64,000 nt of DNA from NCBI RefSeq assembly GCF_007341385.1, contig NZ_VJYD01000002.1, forward strand, positions 461,790 to 525,789, read 5' to 3'. Every line of letters begins with the position of its first letter. Position 1 is the first letter of the stretch. The notes beneath the pieces are model-generated. The model saw nothing but the letters and a program-made list of their open reading frames with translations. It was not told where the DNA came from and did not search any database. The translations under genes were made by a program, and so were the position numbers. Origin of the DNA: Flavobacterium daemonense (GTDB lineage: Bacteria > Bacteroidota > Bacteroidia > Flavobacteriales > Flavobacteriaceae). Positions 34,304 to 41,940 of this stretch are shown piece by piece.

Positions 34304-34489
34304 TGCCACGAATTTCACCAATTAGCACGAATTAGGTTTGATGCTTTTTGCGACAGATTAAATAGATTTTAATGATTTTTTAGCGAGGAGTATAATCCTA
34401 TTAATCATTTTAATCTGTGGCAGAAAAAAATAATTAGCGTAAATTCGTGTAATTGCTTTGCCTGTTCGCTATCGCTCGGGTCGTGGCAA
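34304..34489. repeat. Nested R-B/R-C repeat before the histidine kinase gene
   Basis: Outer R-B arms (TTGCCACGAATTTCACCAAT.. at 34304 and ..TCGTGGCAA at 34489) enclose a complete R-C palindrome (34353-34422, ACAGATTAAA...TTAATCTGTGG). The right R-B arm is also interrupted by GTTCGCTATCGCTCGGG (34464-34480), related to the small palindrome core seen elsewhere. It ends 11 bases before the kinase ATG. Confidence 0.8.
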
Positions 34490-34500
34490 AAAAGAAAATT

Positions 34501-35973
34501 ATGTTTAACAACTTCAAAATGTCAATGCTTTCACTTCGTACCAGGATTTTCCTGTCGATGATTGTATTGATTGTTGTGGCATCTTTTTTATTGGCTTCGA
34601 TTTCGATTATTCAGTTTAAGACTGAGGCTAAAGAATATCATCAAGAACGTTTAGAACGAAAAGAAAATGCAGTTAAAGAGCATATCAATTATGTGCTTTC
34701 GACTACTACTTATCCGCTGAAAACTCAGAATCTGGATTTGATTTTTAAAGATAAAATCCATGAACTAGCGCAGATTCACAAAATTGAAATCAATATTTAC
34801 AGTCTTGACGGAAAACTTCTAAAATCGTCAAAAGAGTCTTTTGCAGTTGATAAAGCGCCTCCGCCAATTCCTGAATATATTTTGAAATTAGTCCGTTCCT
34901 CGATTGAAAAGCGTTTTGTAGACATTAAAACGATCGACGGCGTTAAAAACCGATCTTCGTACAGTTTGATCAAAGATGAAAAATTCAAACCACTAGGAAT
35001 CCTGAATCTTCCCTATTTAGAAGACGACGGCTATTATGACAATGAGCTGAATACCTTTTTAATTCGCTTAAGTCAAGTCTATTCTTTCATGCTGATTGTG
35101 GCTTTTGGATTAGCTTATTTCCTTTCAACTTATATCACAAAGTCGCTTAAAACAATTTCAGACCGTTTAGAAGAAACCAATTTGGATCAGAAAAATGAGA
35201 AAATTGTATTAGAAGCGAATAGTAAAGAAGTCAACTTTCTGATTAAAGCCTATAACGGAATGGTGGACAAACTCGAAACCAGCGCCATAAAATTAGCGCA
35301 AAGCGAGCGTGAAGAAGCGTGGCGTGAAATGGCAAAACAGGTAGCGCATGAAATTAAAAATCCGCTTACGCCGATGCGTTTGACGGTTCAAAGTTTCCAG
35401 AGAAAGTTTGATCCTTCAGCTCCTGATGTCAAACAGAAAATGAATGATTACTCAGAAACTTTAATTCAGCAAATTGATACGATGACGGCGGTAGCTTCGG
35501 CGTTTTCGAACTTTGCTTCGATGCCGGCGCAGCAAAACGAAACCTTGAATGTTGTTGAGGTTGTCGAATTGGCTTTGGATATTTTCAACGAAGATTATAT
35601 TGTCTTTGAAAAAGAAGAAGAAGAAATTATTTCTAAAATGGATCGTACGCAATTGATTCGTGTGATTACCAATTTGGTTAAAAATGCAACACAAGCCATT
35701 CCGGAAAGCCAGTTTCAAAAATCAATAGTTGTTTCGGTTAAACGAATAAATAACAATGTTGAAATTGACGTAAAAGACAACGGAATTGGAATCCAGAAAC
35801 AAGATATCGGCCGAATTTTCGAACCAAAATTCACCACTAAAACCAGCGGTATGGGACTTGGACTCGGAATTATAAAAAACATTATAGAAAATTACAAAGG
35901 AACAATTACCTTTGAGTCAACTTACGGAAAAGGCACCACTTTTAGGGTTTCTTTGCCTATTACAAACTCATAA
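34501..35973 (+). CDS. Sensor histidine kinase (HAMP, HisKA, HATPase)
   Basis: Inner-membrane kinase of 490 residues, NtrY-like in layout. Two membrane segments (about 17-38 and 195-215) flank a periplasmic sensor region. A HAMP-like linker follows, then the H-box EMAKQVAHEIKNPLTPMRLT with the phosphorylated His near residue 283. The N box LVKNATQAI, G1 DNGIGI and G2 GMGLGLGI are all intact. The ATG at 34501 follows the repeat; codons upstream derive from it. No response regulator is adjacent, so its partner must lie elsewhere. Confidence 0.92.
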   Translation: MFNNFKMSMLSLRTRIFLSMIVLIVVASFLLASISIIQFKTEAKEYHQERLERKENAVKEHINYVLSTTTYPLKTQNLDLIFKDKIHELAQIHKIEINIYSLDGKLLKSSKESFAVDKAPPPIPEYILKLVRSSIEKRFVDIKTIDGVKNRSSYSLIKDEKFKPLGILNLPYLEDDGYYDNELNTFLIRLSQVYSFMLIVAFGLAYFLSTYITKSLKTISDRLEETNLDQKNEKIVLEANSKEVNFLIKAYNGMVDKLETSAIKLAQSEREEAWREMAKQVAHEIKNPLTPMRLTVQSFQRKFDPSAPDVKQKMNDYSETLIQQIDTMTAVASAFSNFASMPAQQNETLNVVEVVELALDIFNEDYIVFEKEEEEIISKMDRTQLIRVITNLVKNATQAIPESQFQKSIVVSVKRINNNVEIDVKDNGIGIQKQDIGRIFEPKFTTKTSGMGLGLGIIKNIIENYKGTITFESTYGKGTTFRVSLPITNS

Positions 35974-35983
35974 AATCAGCGTC

Positions 35984-36766
35984 ATGAATTACGAAAATAT
36001 TTTAATTGCTATTGAAGAAAAAATTGCAACAATTACAATCAACAGACCGGCTAAATTGAATGCTTTAAACAAAGAAACCATCAGTGACCTGAGTAAAGCA
36101 ATCAAATTATTGAGCAAAAATGATGATGTTCGCGCGATAATTTTAACTGGAAGCGGTGAAAAAGCTTTTGTAGCCGGAGCCGATATTTCGGAATTTGCAA
36201 ATTATACAATTGTTGAAGGCGCACAATTAGCGGCGGAAGGTCAGGAATTGTTATTTGATTTTATCCAAAATCTTAAAAAACCGGTAATTGCAGCAGTAAA
36301 TGGTTTTGCACTTGGAGGCGGATTAGAATTAGCAATGGCTTGTCATTTTAGAGTAGCTTCAGACAATGCAAAAATGGGATTGCCAGAAGTGACTTTAGGT
36401 TTGATTCCGGGTTACGGTGGAACACAACGTTTGCCGCAATTAGTTGGAAAAGGACGTGCAATGGAAATGATTATGACTGCAGCGATGATTTCTGCTGAAG
36501 AAGCAAAACAATACGGTTTGGTAAATCATGTTGTACCTCAAACAGAACTTCTATCGTTTACAACTACTATTGCCCAAAAAATCATTAAAAATGCTCCGTT
36601 TGCAATCGCAAAAGCAATTAAAGCAATCAACGCTAATTTTGAAGATGGCAAAAACGGATTTGATACCGAAATTAAATCATTCGGAAAATGTTTCGGAACA
36701 CAGGATTTTAAAGAAGGAACCACGGCATTTTTAGAAAAACGTAAAGCTGAATTTACAGGAAAATAA
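35984..36766 (+). CDS. Enoyl-CoA hydratase/isomerase family protein
   Basis: Crotonase-fold enzyme of 260 residues, probably hydrating short-chain enoyl-CoA. The oxyanion-hole segments are FVAGADISEFA (about 64-74) and VNGFALGGGLELAMACHFRVAS. Both catalytic Glu candidates are present, in GLELAMAC and in MGLPEVTLGLIPGYGGTQRLP. The ATG at 35984 lies 10 bases after the histidine kinase stop, so they share a transcript, though no functional link is obvious. An R-D repeat follows. Confidence 0.93.
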   Translation: MNYENILIAIEEKIATITINRPAKLNALNKETISDLSKAIKLLSKNDDVRAIILTGSGEKAFVAGADISEFANYTIVEGAQLAAEGQELLFDFIQNLKKPVIAAVNGFALGGGLELAMACHFRVASDNAKMGLPEVTLGLIPGYGGTQRLPQLVGKGRAMEMIMTAAMISAEEAKQYGLVNHVVPQTELLSFTTTIAQKIIKNAPFAIAKAIKAINANFEDGKNGFDTEIKSFGKCFGTQDFKEGTTAFLEKRKAEFTGK

Positions 36767-36775
36767 TTTTTTTTC

Positions 36776-36868
36776 TAACCGCAAAGGTCGCAAGGGATTA
36801 CACAAAGCACGCAAGAAAATTTAAAAACTTAGCGAACATTGCGTAAATCTTTGCGACCTTTGCGGTTA
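36776..36868. repeat. R-D intergenic inverted repeat, copy 2
   Basis: Perfect 18-base arms TAACCGCAAAGGTCGCAA (36776-36793) and complement (36851-36868) enclose the family interior (CAAAGCACGCAAG). It is the partner of the copy at 5513-5605. Confidence 0.88.
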
Positions 36869-36900
36869 AAATAATAGACAAAGATTGTAAAATCTTAGTC

Positions 36901-36936
36901 CCTCAGCATCTCAGAACCTTAGCACCTTTAAAAAAA
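36901..36936. repeat. R-E leader element before the 132-aa protein gene
   Basis: CCTCAGCATCTCAGAACC, TTAGCACC and TTTAAAAAAA run directly into the ATG at 36937. The mntR leader carries the same element in the same place. Confidence 0.8.
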
Positions 36937-37335
36937 ATGTACGAACCAATATTTGCCCTTTTTTGTGAACGAGTTAAAGAAAGCATCCAAAACGGAACTT
37001 TCGCAAAATTGACTTTGGCAAAAACTATGGGCGACACCGAAATAAAAAACATCTATTTCAGACTTGTTCTGAATGAAGACAATACATTCTCTATTTCATT
37101 GACTTCCCGTTATAAAACAGAAGAAATCGAAAGCATTCATACTTTAGATGAAGCTTTGATGATTTTAGGAACTTACATCAAAAAGCCTTTCTTAACAGCA
37201 CTTTTATTTACAACAGACAACGACGTTACGTTCAAAGTAAATAAAAAGAACGCCGGAAGTATTATCGAACAACCTCCGACATTTAAAAATGCTTCGCCAG
37301 TAATGCTGGAAATGATTGAGAAGGGGATTGTGTAA
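36937..37335 (+). CDS. Hypothetical protein, 132 aa
   Basis: Unrecognised soluble protein. It has a helical N-terminus (YEPIFALFCERVKESIQNG), a beta-rich middle (NIYFRLVLNEDNTFSISLTSRYKTEEIE) and a short helical C-terminus. There is no signal peptide, no Cys motif and no catalytic signature. The ATG directly abuts the R-E element. It is flanked by repeats on both sides, so it is an isolated gene. Composition matches its neighbours. The name is left open. Confidence 0.6.
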   Translation: MYEPIFALFCERVKESIQNGTFAKLTLAKTMGDTEIKNIYFRLVLNEDNTFSISLTSRYKTEEIESIHTLDEALMILGTYIKKPFLTALLFTTDNDVTFKVNKKNAGSIIEQPPTFKNASPVMLEMIEKGIV

Positions 37336-37352
37336 ATAATTTAAGTTACTTT

Positions 37353-37428
37353 TTTGTCAGGCTGAGCGAAGTCGAAGCCCCGCAAAGTGATTCAGCAAAC
37401 GGGCTTCGACTTCGCTCAGCCTGACAAA
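37353..37428. repeat. R-F perfect 28-base inverted repeat, GC-rich
   Basis: Two perfect 28-base arms (37353-37380 and 37401-37428, containing GTCAGGCTGAGCGAAGTCGA) surround a 20-base loop. It is markedly richer in GC than its surroundings and lies between convergent genes, where it could also terminate transcription. Confidence 0.9.
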
Positions 37429-37484
37429 AGCATAAGTCTTTGTGTTTTTCTGCGAAACTTTTGGTGAATCTTTGCGAAATAACC

Positions 37485-38138
37485 TTAAACCAGCTTCACA
37501 AACAAATTTGAAGCGATTTTATTAGAAATCGACAATTCCTTGCCGTCAACATTAATTCGGACAGATAAATCGAAGGATTCTTTAGAGAGAAATTCGATCT
37601 TAGACCCCAAAGCAATTCCTTGTTTGTCCAGATATTTCAGGAATTCAGAAGAAGTGTCTTTTACGCCTACACAAACTCCCGTTTGACTTTCTTCTAATTC
37701 AGACAAAAGCTGTTTTTCGATTTTAATTATTCGTCCATTTGCGTCTGGAATCGGGTCGCCGTGTGGATCTTCTGTCGGATTTCCTAGAAAATCATCCAAA
37801 CGGTTAATCAATTGTTCCGATTTGATGTGTTCCAATTGTTCGGCAATTTCATGAACCTCATCCCAGCTGAAATTTAGTTTTTCAACTAAAAAAACTTCCC
37901 ATAAACGATGTTTTCTAACAATCATTTTAGCAGCAAGTTTTCCGTTTTCGGTCAACGAAACCCCTTGGTATTTTTTATAATTCACTAAATCCTTTTCTGC
38001 CAGCTTTTTAAGCATATCAGTAACCGATGATGCTTTCGTTTCCATCATTTCAGCAATAGCATTTGTGCTCACTTCGGTTTCTAAAGCTGCCGTGAGGTGG
38101 TATATTGATTTTAAGTAGTTTTCTTCTGAAAAAGTCAT
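37485..38138 (-). CDS. mntR: DtxR/MntR family metal-dependent transcriptional regulator
   Basis: Metal-sensing repressor of 217 residues. The N-terminal winged helix is MTFSEENYLKSIYHL, then TNAIAEMMETKASSVTDMLKKLAEKDLVNY. The metal-binding and dimerisation region holds IVRKHRLWEVFLVEKLNFSWDEVHEIAEQLEH with conserved His and Glu. A C-terminal FeoA/SH3-like domain lies at about 145-217. The start at 38138 follows an R-E element. It lies downstream of the Nramp gene on the same strand, and a DtxR-like palindrome lies upstream of that gene, so it probably represses the pair in response to Mn(II) or Fe(II). Confidence 0.88.
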   Translation of the reverse strand: MTFSEENYLKSIYHLTAALETEVSTNAIAEMMETKASSVTDMLKKLAEKDLVNYKKYQGVSLTENGKLAAKMIVRKHRLWEVFLVEKLNFSWDEVHEIAEQLEHIKSEQLINRLDDFLGNPTEDPHGDPIPDANGRIIKIEKQLLSELEESQTGVCVGVKDTSSEFLKYLDKQGIALGSKIEFLSKESFDLSVRINVDGKELSISNKIASNLFVKLV

Positions 38139-38152
38139 TTTTTTTAAAGATT

Positions 38153-38224
38153 CTAAGGTTCTAAGATACTGAGGTTCTAAGTTTAAAGATTCCAAAATAA
38201 AATCTCAGCATCTTAGAACCTTAG
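38153..38224. repeat. R-E inverted repeat between mntH and mntR
   Basis: Arms 38153-38173 and 38204-38224 (core CTAAGGTTCTAAGAT) pair at 20 of 21 positions. On the minus strand the downstream arm runs on through CTTTAAAAAAA into the mntR ATG, as before the gene at 36937. Confidence 0.85.
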
Positions 38225-38227
38225 CAA

Positions 38228-40096
38228 CTATTTTACTATCAACAAAGGTATCGAAATTTTATGTCGCAGTTTATCTACGGTTGTACCAAAAAGAATATCT
38301 TTTAATCCAGTATGGCCGTGGGTTCCCATGACGAGAATGTCAAAATTGCCTTCGTTTATGATTTTCGGAATTACATTGTTGGGTTTTCCAAATCCAAGCT
38401 CGGTTTTGATTTTGAATCCTTTTTTCGAAAGCATATCTTGATATTCTAATAATAATTTTTCATCTATTGTGGTTTCATGATCATGAACGTTTACGCCGTA
38501 CATTAATGCACCGACGGTTTCTACAATGTGGATTAGCGTGTATTGTGTTTCGTTTCCGCCCAATTCAAAAGCTTTGTTTAAAGCAGCTTCATCAGCTTTT
38601 GAAAAATCGACAGAAATCGCAATGTTTTGAATGCTGTGGCTTTCTTTTGGTGTAAATTGAAGTTTCAGATTATGAGGCGAATGATTGACGGTTTTCAATT
38701 TTGCTTTTGCAATAAAAGGTTTGAAAACGATGTATAAAAGTAAAGCCAAGAACCCAAAAGCTAGCGGAACAACGGTAAACCAAAGAACCACTGGATGATT
38801 TGAATTTTCAAGCCATGACGTAATTTCGTCGTAAACTAATTTTGCATTCAGCGAAACAATGATTGAAGCGATAATCCAGGAAAGAATTTGTGTGGTTCTT
38901 GAAATATGGAATCCATTCATTTTTGATTTGTCGCTTACGAAATGAATTAGCGGAATAATAGCAAATCCTAATTGAAGACTCAAAACGACTTGGCTCAAAA
39001 TCAATAATTTTCCTGTAACGCTTTCGCCATAGATATAAATCACGACTAAGGCCGGCACGATGGCGATTAAGCGCGTTATAATGCGTCGTACCCAAGGTTG
39101 AATACGCAAATGCAAATAACCTTCCATAACGATTTGTCCAGCTAGCGTTCCCGTTACGGTTGAACTTTGTCCTGCGGCGATTAAGGCAATTGCAAATAAT
39201 CTCGGAGCCCATTTGTTTCCTAATAAAGGTTCTAGAAATTTGTGAGCATCTTGAATTTCACCGACTTCAAACATTCCGTTTTTATGGAAGGTAGCTGCCG
39301 CCAAAATTAAAATTGCGGCGTTTACGAAAAAGGCTAAATTTAATGCAATTGTAGAGTCGATTAAGTTGTATTTCAACGCTTGCTTGATTCCGGCTGGCGT
39401 TCGATCAAATTTTCTGGTTTGCACCAAAGACGAGTGCAGATAAAGATTGTGAGGCATTACAGTGGCTCCAATAATTCCGATTGCGATGTACAAGGCAGCC
39501 GAATTTGGAATAGAAGGAACAAGTCCGCTGATGATTTTATGAATTTCTGGTTCGGCAAAAATCATTTCGAAAATGAATGAAAACCCAATAATCGCAACTA
39601 AAGCGATTATGAATGCTTCCATTTTACGAATTCCTTTATTGATTAAGAACAATAGGAGGAAAGTGTCCAGAACGGTAATTAAAACACCTTCAAGCAATGG
39701 AATTCCAAATAAAAGATTAATTCCGATCGCCATTCCGAGTACTTCGGCTAGATCACAGGCGGCAATGGCTATTTCTGCCAGAAAATATAAAATGTAATTG
39801 ATGTATTTTGAATAGGTTTCTCGTGAAGCTTGTGCGAGATCGCGTTGTGTCACGATTCCCAGACGCGCGCTTAAACTCTGCAGAAGCAACGCCATTAAGT
39901 TACTCATCAATAAAACCCAGACAAGCGTATAACCAAATTGGCTTCCGCCGGCAATATCTGTCGCCCAGTTTCCGGGATCCATATATCCCACGCTGACTAA
40001 GTAGGCGGGACCCAAAAAGGCTAAAATTTTCCTGAATCCGGTTTTTTTATGTTCTGTAGCAACCGATTGGTTTACTTCTTCTAAAGATTTGGTCAT
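38228..40096 (-). CDS. mntH: Nramp metal transporter fused to a universal stress protein domain
   Basis: Inner-membrane Mn(II)/Fe(II) transporter of 622 residues. The Nramp part (about 1-440) has the metal-binding DPGNWATD (40-47) and the transmembrane 6 motif VMPHNLYLHSSLVQTR. A C-terminal cytoplasmic UspA domain (about 478-622) carries the ATP-binding pattern G-2x-G-9x-G-T in MGTHGHTGLKDILFGTT. Typical MntH proteins end near residue 420, so the fusion is extra and may sense energy state. A DtxR-like operator lies upstream and mntR downstream. Confidence 0.93.
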   Translation of the reverse strand: MTKSLEEVNQSVATEHKKTGFRKILAFLGPAYLVSVGYMDPGNWATDIAGGSQFGYTLVWVLLMSNLMALLLQSLSARLGIVTQRDLAQASRETYSKYINYILYFLAEIAIAACDLAEVLGMAIGINLLFGIPLLEGVLITVLDTFLLLFLINKGIRKMEAFIIALVAIIGFSFIFEMIFAEPEIHKIISGLVPSIPNSAALYIAIGIIGATVMPHNLYLHSSLVQTRKFDRTPAGIKQALKYNLIDSTIALNLAFFVNAAILILAAATFHKNGMFEVGEIQDAHKFLEPLLGNKWAPRLFAIALIAAGQSSTVTGTLAGQIVMEGYLHLRIQPWVRRIITRLIAIVPALVVIYIYGESVTGKLLILSQVVLSLQLGFAIIPLIHFVSDKSKMNGFHISRTTQILSWIIASIIVSLNAKLVYDEITSWLENSNHPVVLWFTVVPLAFGFLALLLYIVFKPFIAKAKLKTVNHSPHNLKLQFTPKESHSIQNIAISVDFSKADEAALNKAFELGGNETQYTLIHIVETVGALMYGVNVHDHETTIDEKLLLEYQDMLSKKGFKIKTELGFGKPNNVIPKIINEGNFDILVMGTHGHTGLKDILFGTTVDKLRHKISIPLLIVK

Positions 40097-40116
40097 TTTA
40101 AAAAATGTTGTTTTAA

Positions 40117-40124
40117 CAAATATA
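40117..40124 (-). promoter_or_regulatory. Predicted mntH promoter, -7 box TATATTTG
   Basis: Exact TAnnTTTG match on the minus strand, 20 bases before the mntH ATG. A TTG 22 bases further upstream (40149-40147) could be the -33 box. Confidence 0.6.
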
Positions 40125-40152
40125 TAGAAAAATCATATTCGTATAACAATAT

Positions 40153-40170
40153 TTTTAGGCGAGTCTAAAA
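40153..40170. promoter_or_regulatory. Putative MntR/DtxR operator upstream of mntH
   Basis: TTTTAGGCGAGTCTAAAA is an 18-base palindrome (arms TTTTAG..CTAAAA, one mismatched pair). It has the form of DtxR-family operators known as TTTAGGNNNNCCTAAA-like sites. It lies just upstream of the mntH promoter and one base from the end of the Fur/Zur gene. Binding by the adjacent mntR product is inferred. Confidence 0.6.
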
Positions 40171-40171
40171 C

Positions 40172-40564
40172 TTAGATGTTAGAATTCAAACAATTCGGGC
40201 ACAATCCAGACAAAGTAAAATTGATCTCTTTCACTTTGTAATTATGAGGCATAATATAACTCGGTTTTACATTTTCGAGGCAAGTAATTTCGTGGCAGTT
40301 TTCACAGCTAAAATGAGCATGGTTGTGTATGTGAACACGCTGATTAGAATGGTTACATTTTGCGTATTTTACCGTTCCGTCGAGGTTGGAAATTTTGTGC
40401 ACAATATCATCATTAACTAGACGGTCAAGAATTCTATAAATGGTGACGCGATCGCAAACATCGTTCAATTGTTTTTGAATTTCTGAATGTGATAATGCGG
40501 TCTTTGATTTCTCAAAAATCTCTAAAACGGCTGTCTTTGCTGTGGTGTTGCGTGTAGCTTTCAT
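40172..40564 (-). CDS. Fur family metalloregulator (probably Zur)
   Basis: DNA-binding metal sensor of 130 residues. The winged helix is LSHSEIQKQLNDVCDRVTIYRILDRLVNDDIV. The metal region is HIHNHAHFSCENCHEITCL, and a second CPNCL near the C-terminus gives the structural zinc CxxC pair. The divergent merC, with GCAAC palindromes in between, is more in line with Zur than with Fur or PerR, but sequence alone does not decide. It starts 24 bases from the first palindrome, suggesting autoregulation. Confidence 0.85.
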   Translation of the reverse strand: MKATRNTTAKTAVLEIFEKSKTALSHSEIQKQLNDVCDRVTIYRILDRLVNDDIVHKISNLDGTVKYAKCNHSNQRVHIHNHAHFSCENCHEITCLENVKPSYIMPHNYKVKEINFTLSGLCPNCLNSNI

Positions 40565-40587
40565 TTTTTTAAATTAAAAATTTTATC

Positions 40588-40600
40588 GCAACAATGTTGC
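40588..40600. promoter_or_regulatory. Putative Zur/Fur-type operator 1
   Basis: GCAACAATGTTGC is a perfect 13-base palindrome in the spacer between the Fur/Zur gene and merC. It overlaps the TTG (40597-40599) that serves as the -33 box of merC. Confidence 0.55.
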
Positions 40601-40617
40601 AATTGATAAAATTGTGA

Positions 40618-40625
40618 TATATTTG
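40618..40625 (+). promoter_or_regulatory. Predicted merC promoter, TTG-N18-TATATTTG
   Basis: TATATTTG is an exact -7 consensus, with TTG 18 bases upstream, 33 bases before the merC ATG. Both boxes overlap GCAAC-type palindromes. Confidence 0.65.
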
Positions 40626-40638
40626 CAACTAAATTGCA
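40624..40638. promoter_or_regulatory. Putative Zur/Fur-type operator 2
   Basis: TGCAACTAAATTGCA is a palindrome (TGCAA-N5-TTGCA) overlapping the end of the merC -7 box and sharing the GCAAC half-site with operator 1. Confidence 0.5.
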
Positions 40639-40658
40639 TTAAGCAAATATAGAAAAAT

Positions 40659-41012
40659 ATGAAGAAAATAACGGCATCTTTTTATGATATTTTAGGGATC
40701 TCAAGCGCGACATTTTGCCTTGTCCATTGTTTGCTTTTTCCTATTTTGACCATCCTTCCTTTAGGACTAATTCACAATCCAATAATCGATTTGATTTTTG
40801 CTTCTTTCGGTTTATTTGCAGTAATCAAAATTATAAAAAAATCATCGCTTTTGGTGTCGTCAATTTTGGTTGTTTCGATGAGTCTAATTTGGATCAGTAT
40901 TTTGAGTGAAATAGTTTTTGAGATGCATCTTGATCTAATTTACTTAGGAGGAATCGGAATGATCATTGGACATTTGTTGAATTACAAGTTACACAAAAAA
41001 GAAAATCATTAA
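40659..41012 (+). CDS. MerC domain membrane protein
   Basis: Inner-membrane protein of 117 residues with about four hydrophobic segments. The metal-binding signature of MerC, Cys20 and Cys24 in FCLVHCLLFPIL, is present in the first segment. MerC proteins were first known from mercury resistance, but many Bacteroidota copies lack a mer operon and probably move other soft metals. No merA or merR is here. It is 11 bases upstream of the flavoenzyme gene and shares its promoter, likely under the divergent Fur/Zur regulator. Confidence 0.85.
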   Translation: MKKITASFYDILGISSATFCLVHCLLFPILTILPLGLIHNPIIDLIFASFGLFAVIKIIKKSSLLVSSILVVSMSLIWISILSEIVFEMHLDLIYLGGIGMIIGHLLNYKLHKKENH

Positions 41013-41023
41013 AAAATAAGATT

Positions 41024-41932
41024 ATGAAACAGAAAGATTTTGAAGTGATTATCATTGGCGGAAGTTATAGTGGGCTTTCTGCAGCAATGAGTTTGGGACG
41101 TTCCCTTCGTCAAGTTTTGGTGATCGACAGCGGTTTGCCTTGCAACAGACAAACACCTCATTCTCATAATTTCATTACGCAAGATGGTGAAAAGCCGGCG
41201 GTTATTTCGGCGAAAGCCAAATTACAAGTTGATTTTTACAAAACCGTTCATTTTTATAACGGATTTGCTGTAAAAGCAATCAAAAAAGACAAAGGATTTG
41301 AAGTTGTAACTGAATCTGGTGAAACTTTCAATTCACGCAAAATCTTGTTCGCAAGCGGAGTCAAAGATTTGTTTCCGGAGATAAAAGGTTTTGCAGATTG
41401 TTGGGGGATTTCGGTTTTGCATTGTCCGTATTGTCATGGTTATGAAGTGAAAAACGAAAAAACAGCGATTATTGCAAATGGCGAAATGGCTTTTGAATAC
41501 GCTAAATTAATCTCAAACTGGACGAAAGATTTGAGATTGTGCACAAATGGAAAATCAGATTTGACTTTGGAACAAACTCAAATTCTGAAGAAAAAAGGTA
41601 TTTCAATTTTTGAAGAAGAAATAGATTCGTTTGAACATAATGAAGGATATGTTTCGAATATCGTTTTCAAAAATCAGGAAAAAGTTGAAGTAAAAGCCAT
41701 TTATGCTAGACCGCCATTCGAACAACATTGTTCATTACCAGCAAATTTAGGGTGCGATATAAATGAACAAGGTTTATTAAAAGTCGATGCCATGCAAAAA
41801 ACAAATATTCAGGGAATTTATGCGAGTGGAGATTGCACCACTCAAATGCGATCTGTGGCGATTGCAATTTCTACTGGTTCTTTCGCCGGAGCGGTTATAA
41901 ATAAAGATCTTGTTGATGAAGATTTTGCTTGA
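41024..41932 (+). CDS. FAD-dependent thioredoxin reductase-like oxidoreductase
   Basis: Flavoprotein of 302 residues. It has an N-terminal FAD-binding VIIIGGSYSGLSAAMSLGR, a central redox-active CPYC (Cys134, Cys137) in LHCPYCHGYEV, and the C-terminal FAD motif IQGIYASGDCTTQMRSVAIAISTGSFAGA. The fold is that of thioredoxin reductase, though the NADPH-binding region is less canonical than in true TrxB. Its partner could be the thioredoxin-like protein at 44605. It follows merC by 11 bases, so a metal-linked redox task is likely. Confidence 0.88.
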   Translation: MKQKDFEVIIIGGSYSGLSAAMSLGRSLRQVLVIDSGLPCNRQTPHSHNFITQDGEKPAVISAKAKLQVDFYKTVHFYNGFAVKAIKKDKGFEVVTESGETFNSRKILFASGVKDLFPEIKGFADCWGISVLHCPYCHGYEVKNEKTAIIANGEMAFEYAKLISNWTKDLRLCTNGKSDLTLEQTQILKKKGISIFEEEIDSFEHNEGYVSNIVFKNQEKVEVKAIYARPPFEQHCSLPANLGCDINEQGLLKVDAMQKTNIQGIYASGDCTTQMRSVAIAISTGSFAGAVINKDLVDEDFA

Positions 41933-41940
41933 TGAAATTT

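Noticed and set aside
40659..41012. A mercury resistance operon around merC
   Set aside because: No merA, merP, merT or merR is present. The flanking genes are a Fur-family regulator, a thioredoxin reductase-like protein and a TonB receptor.
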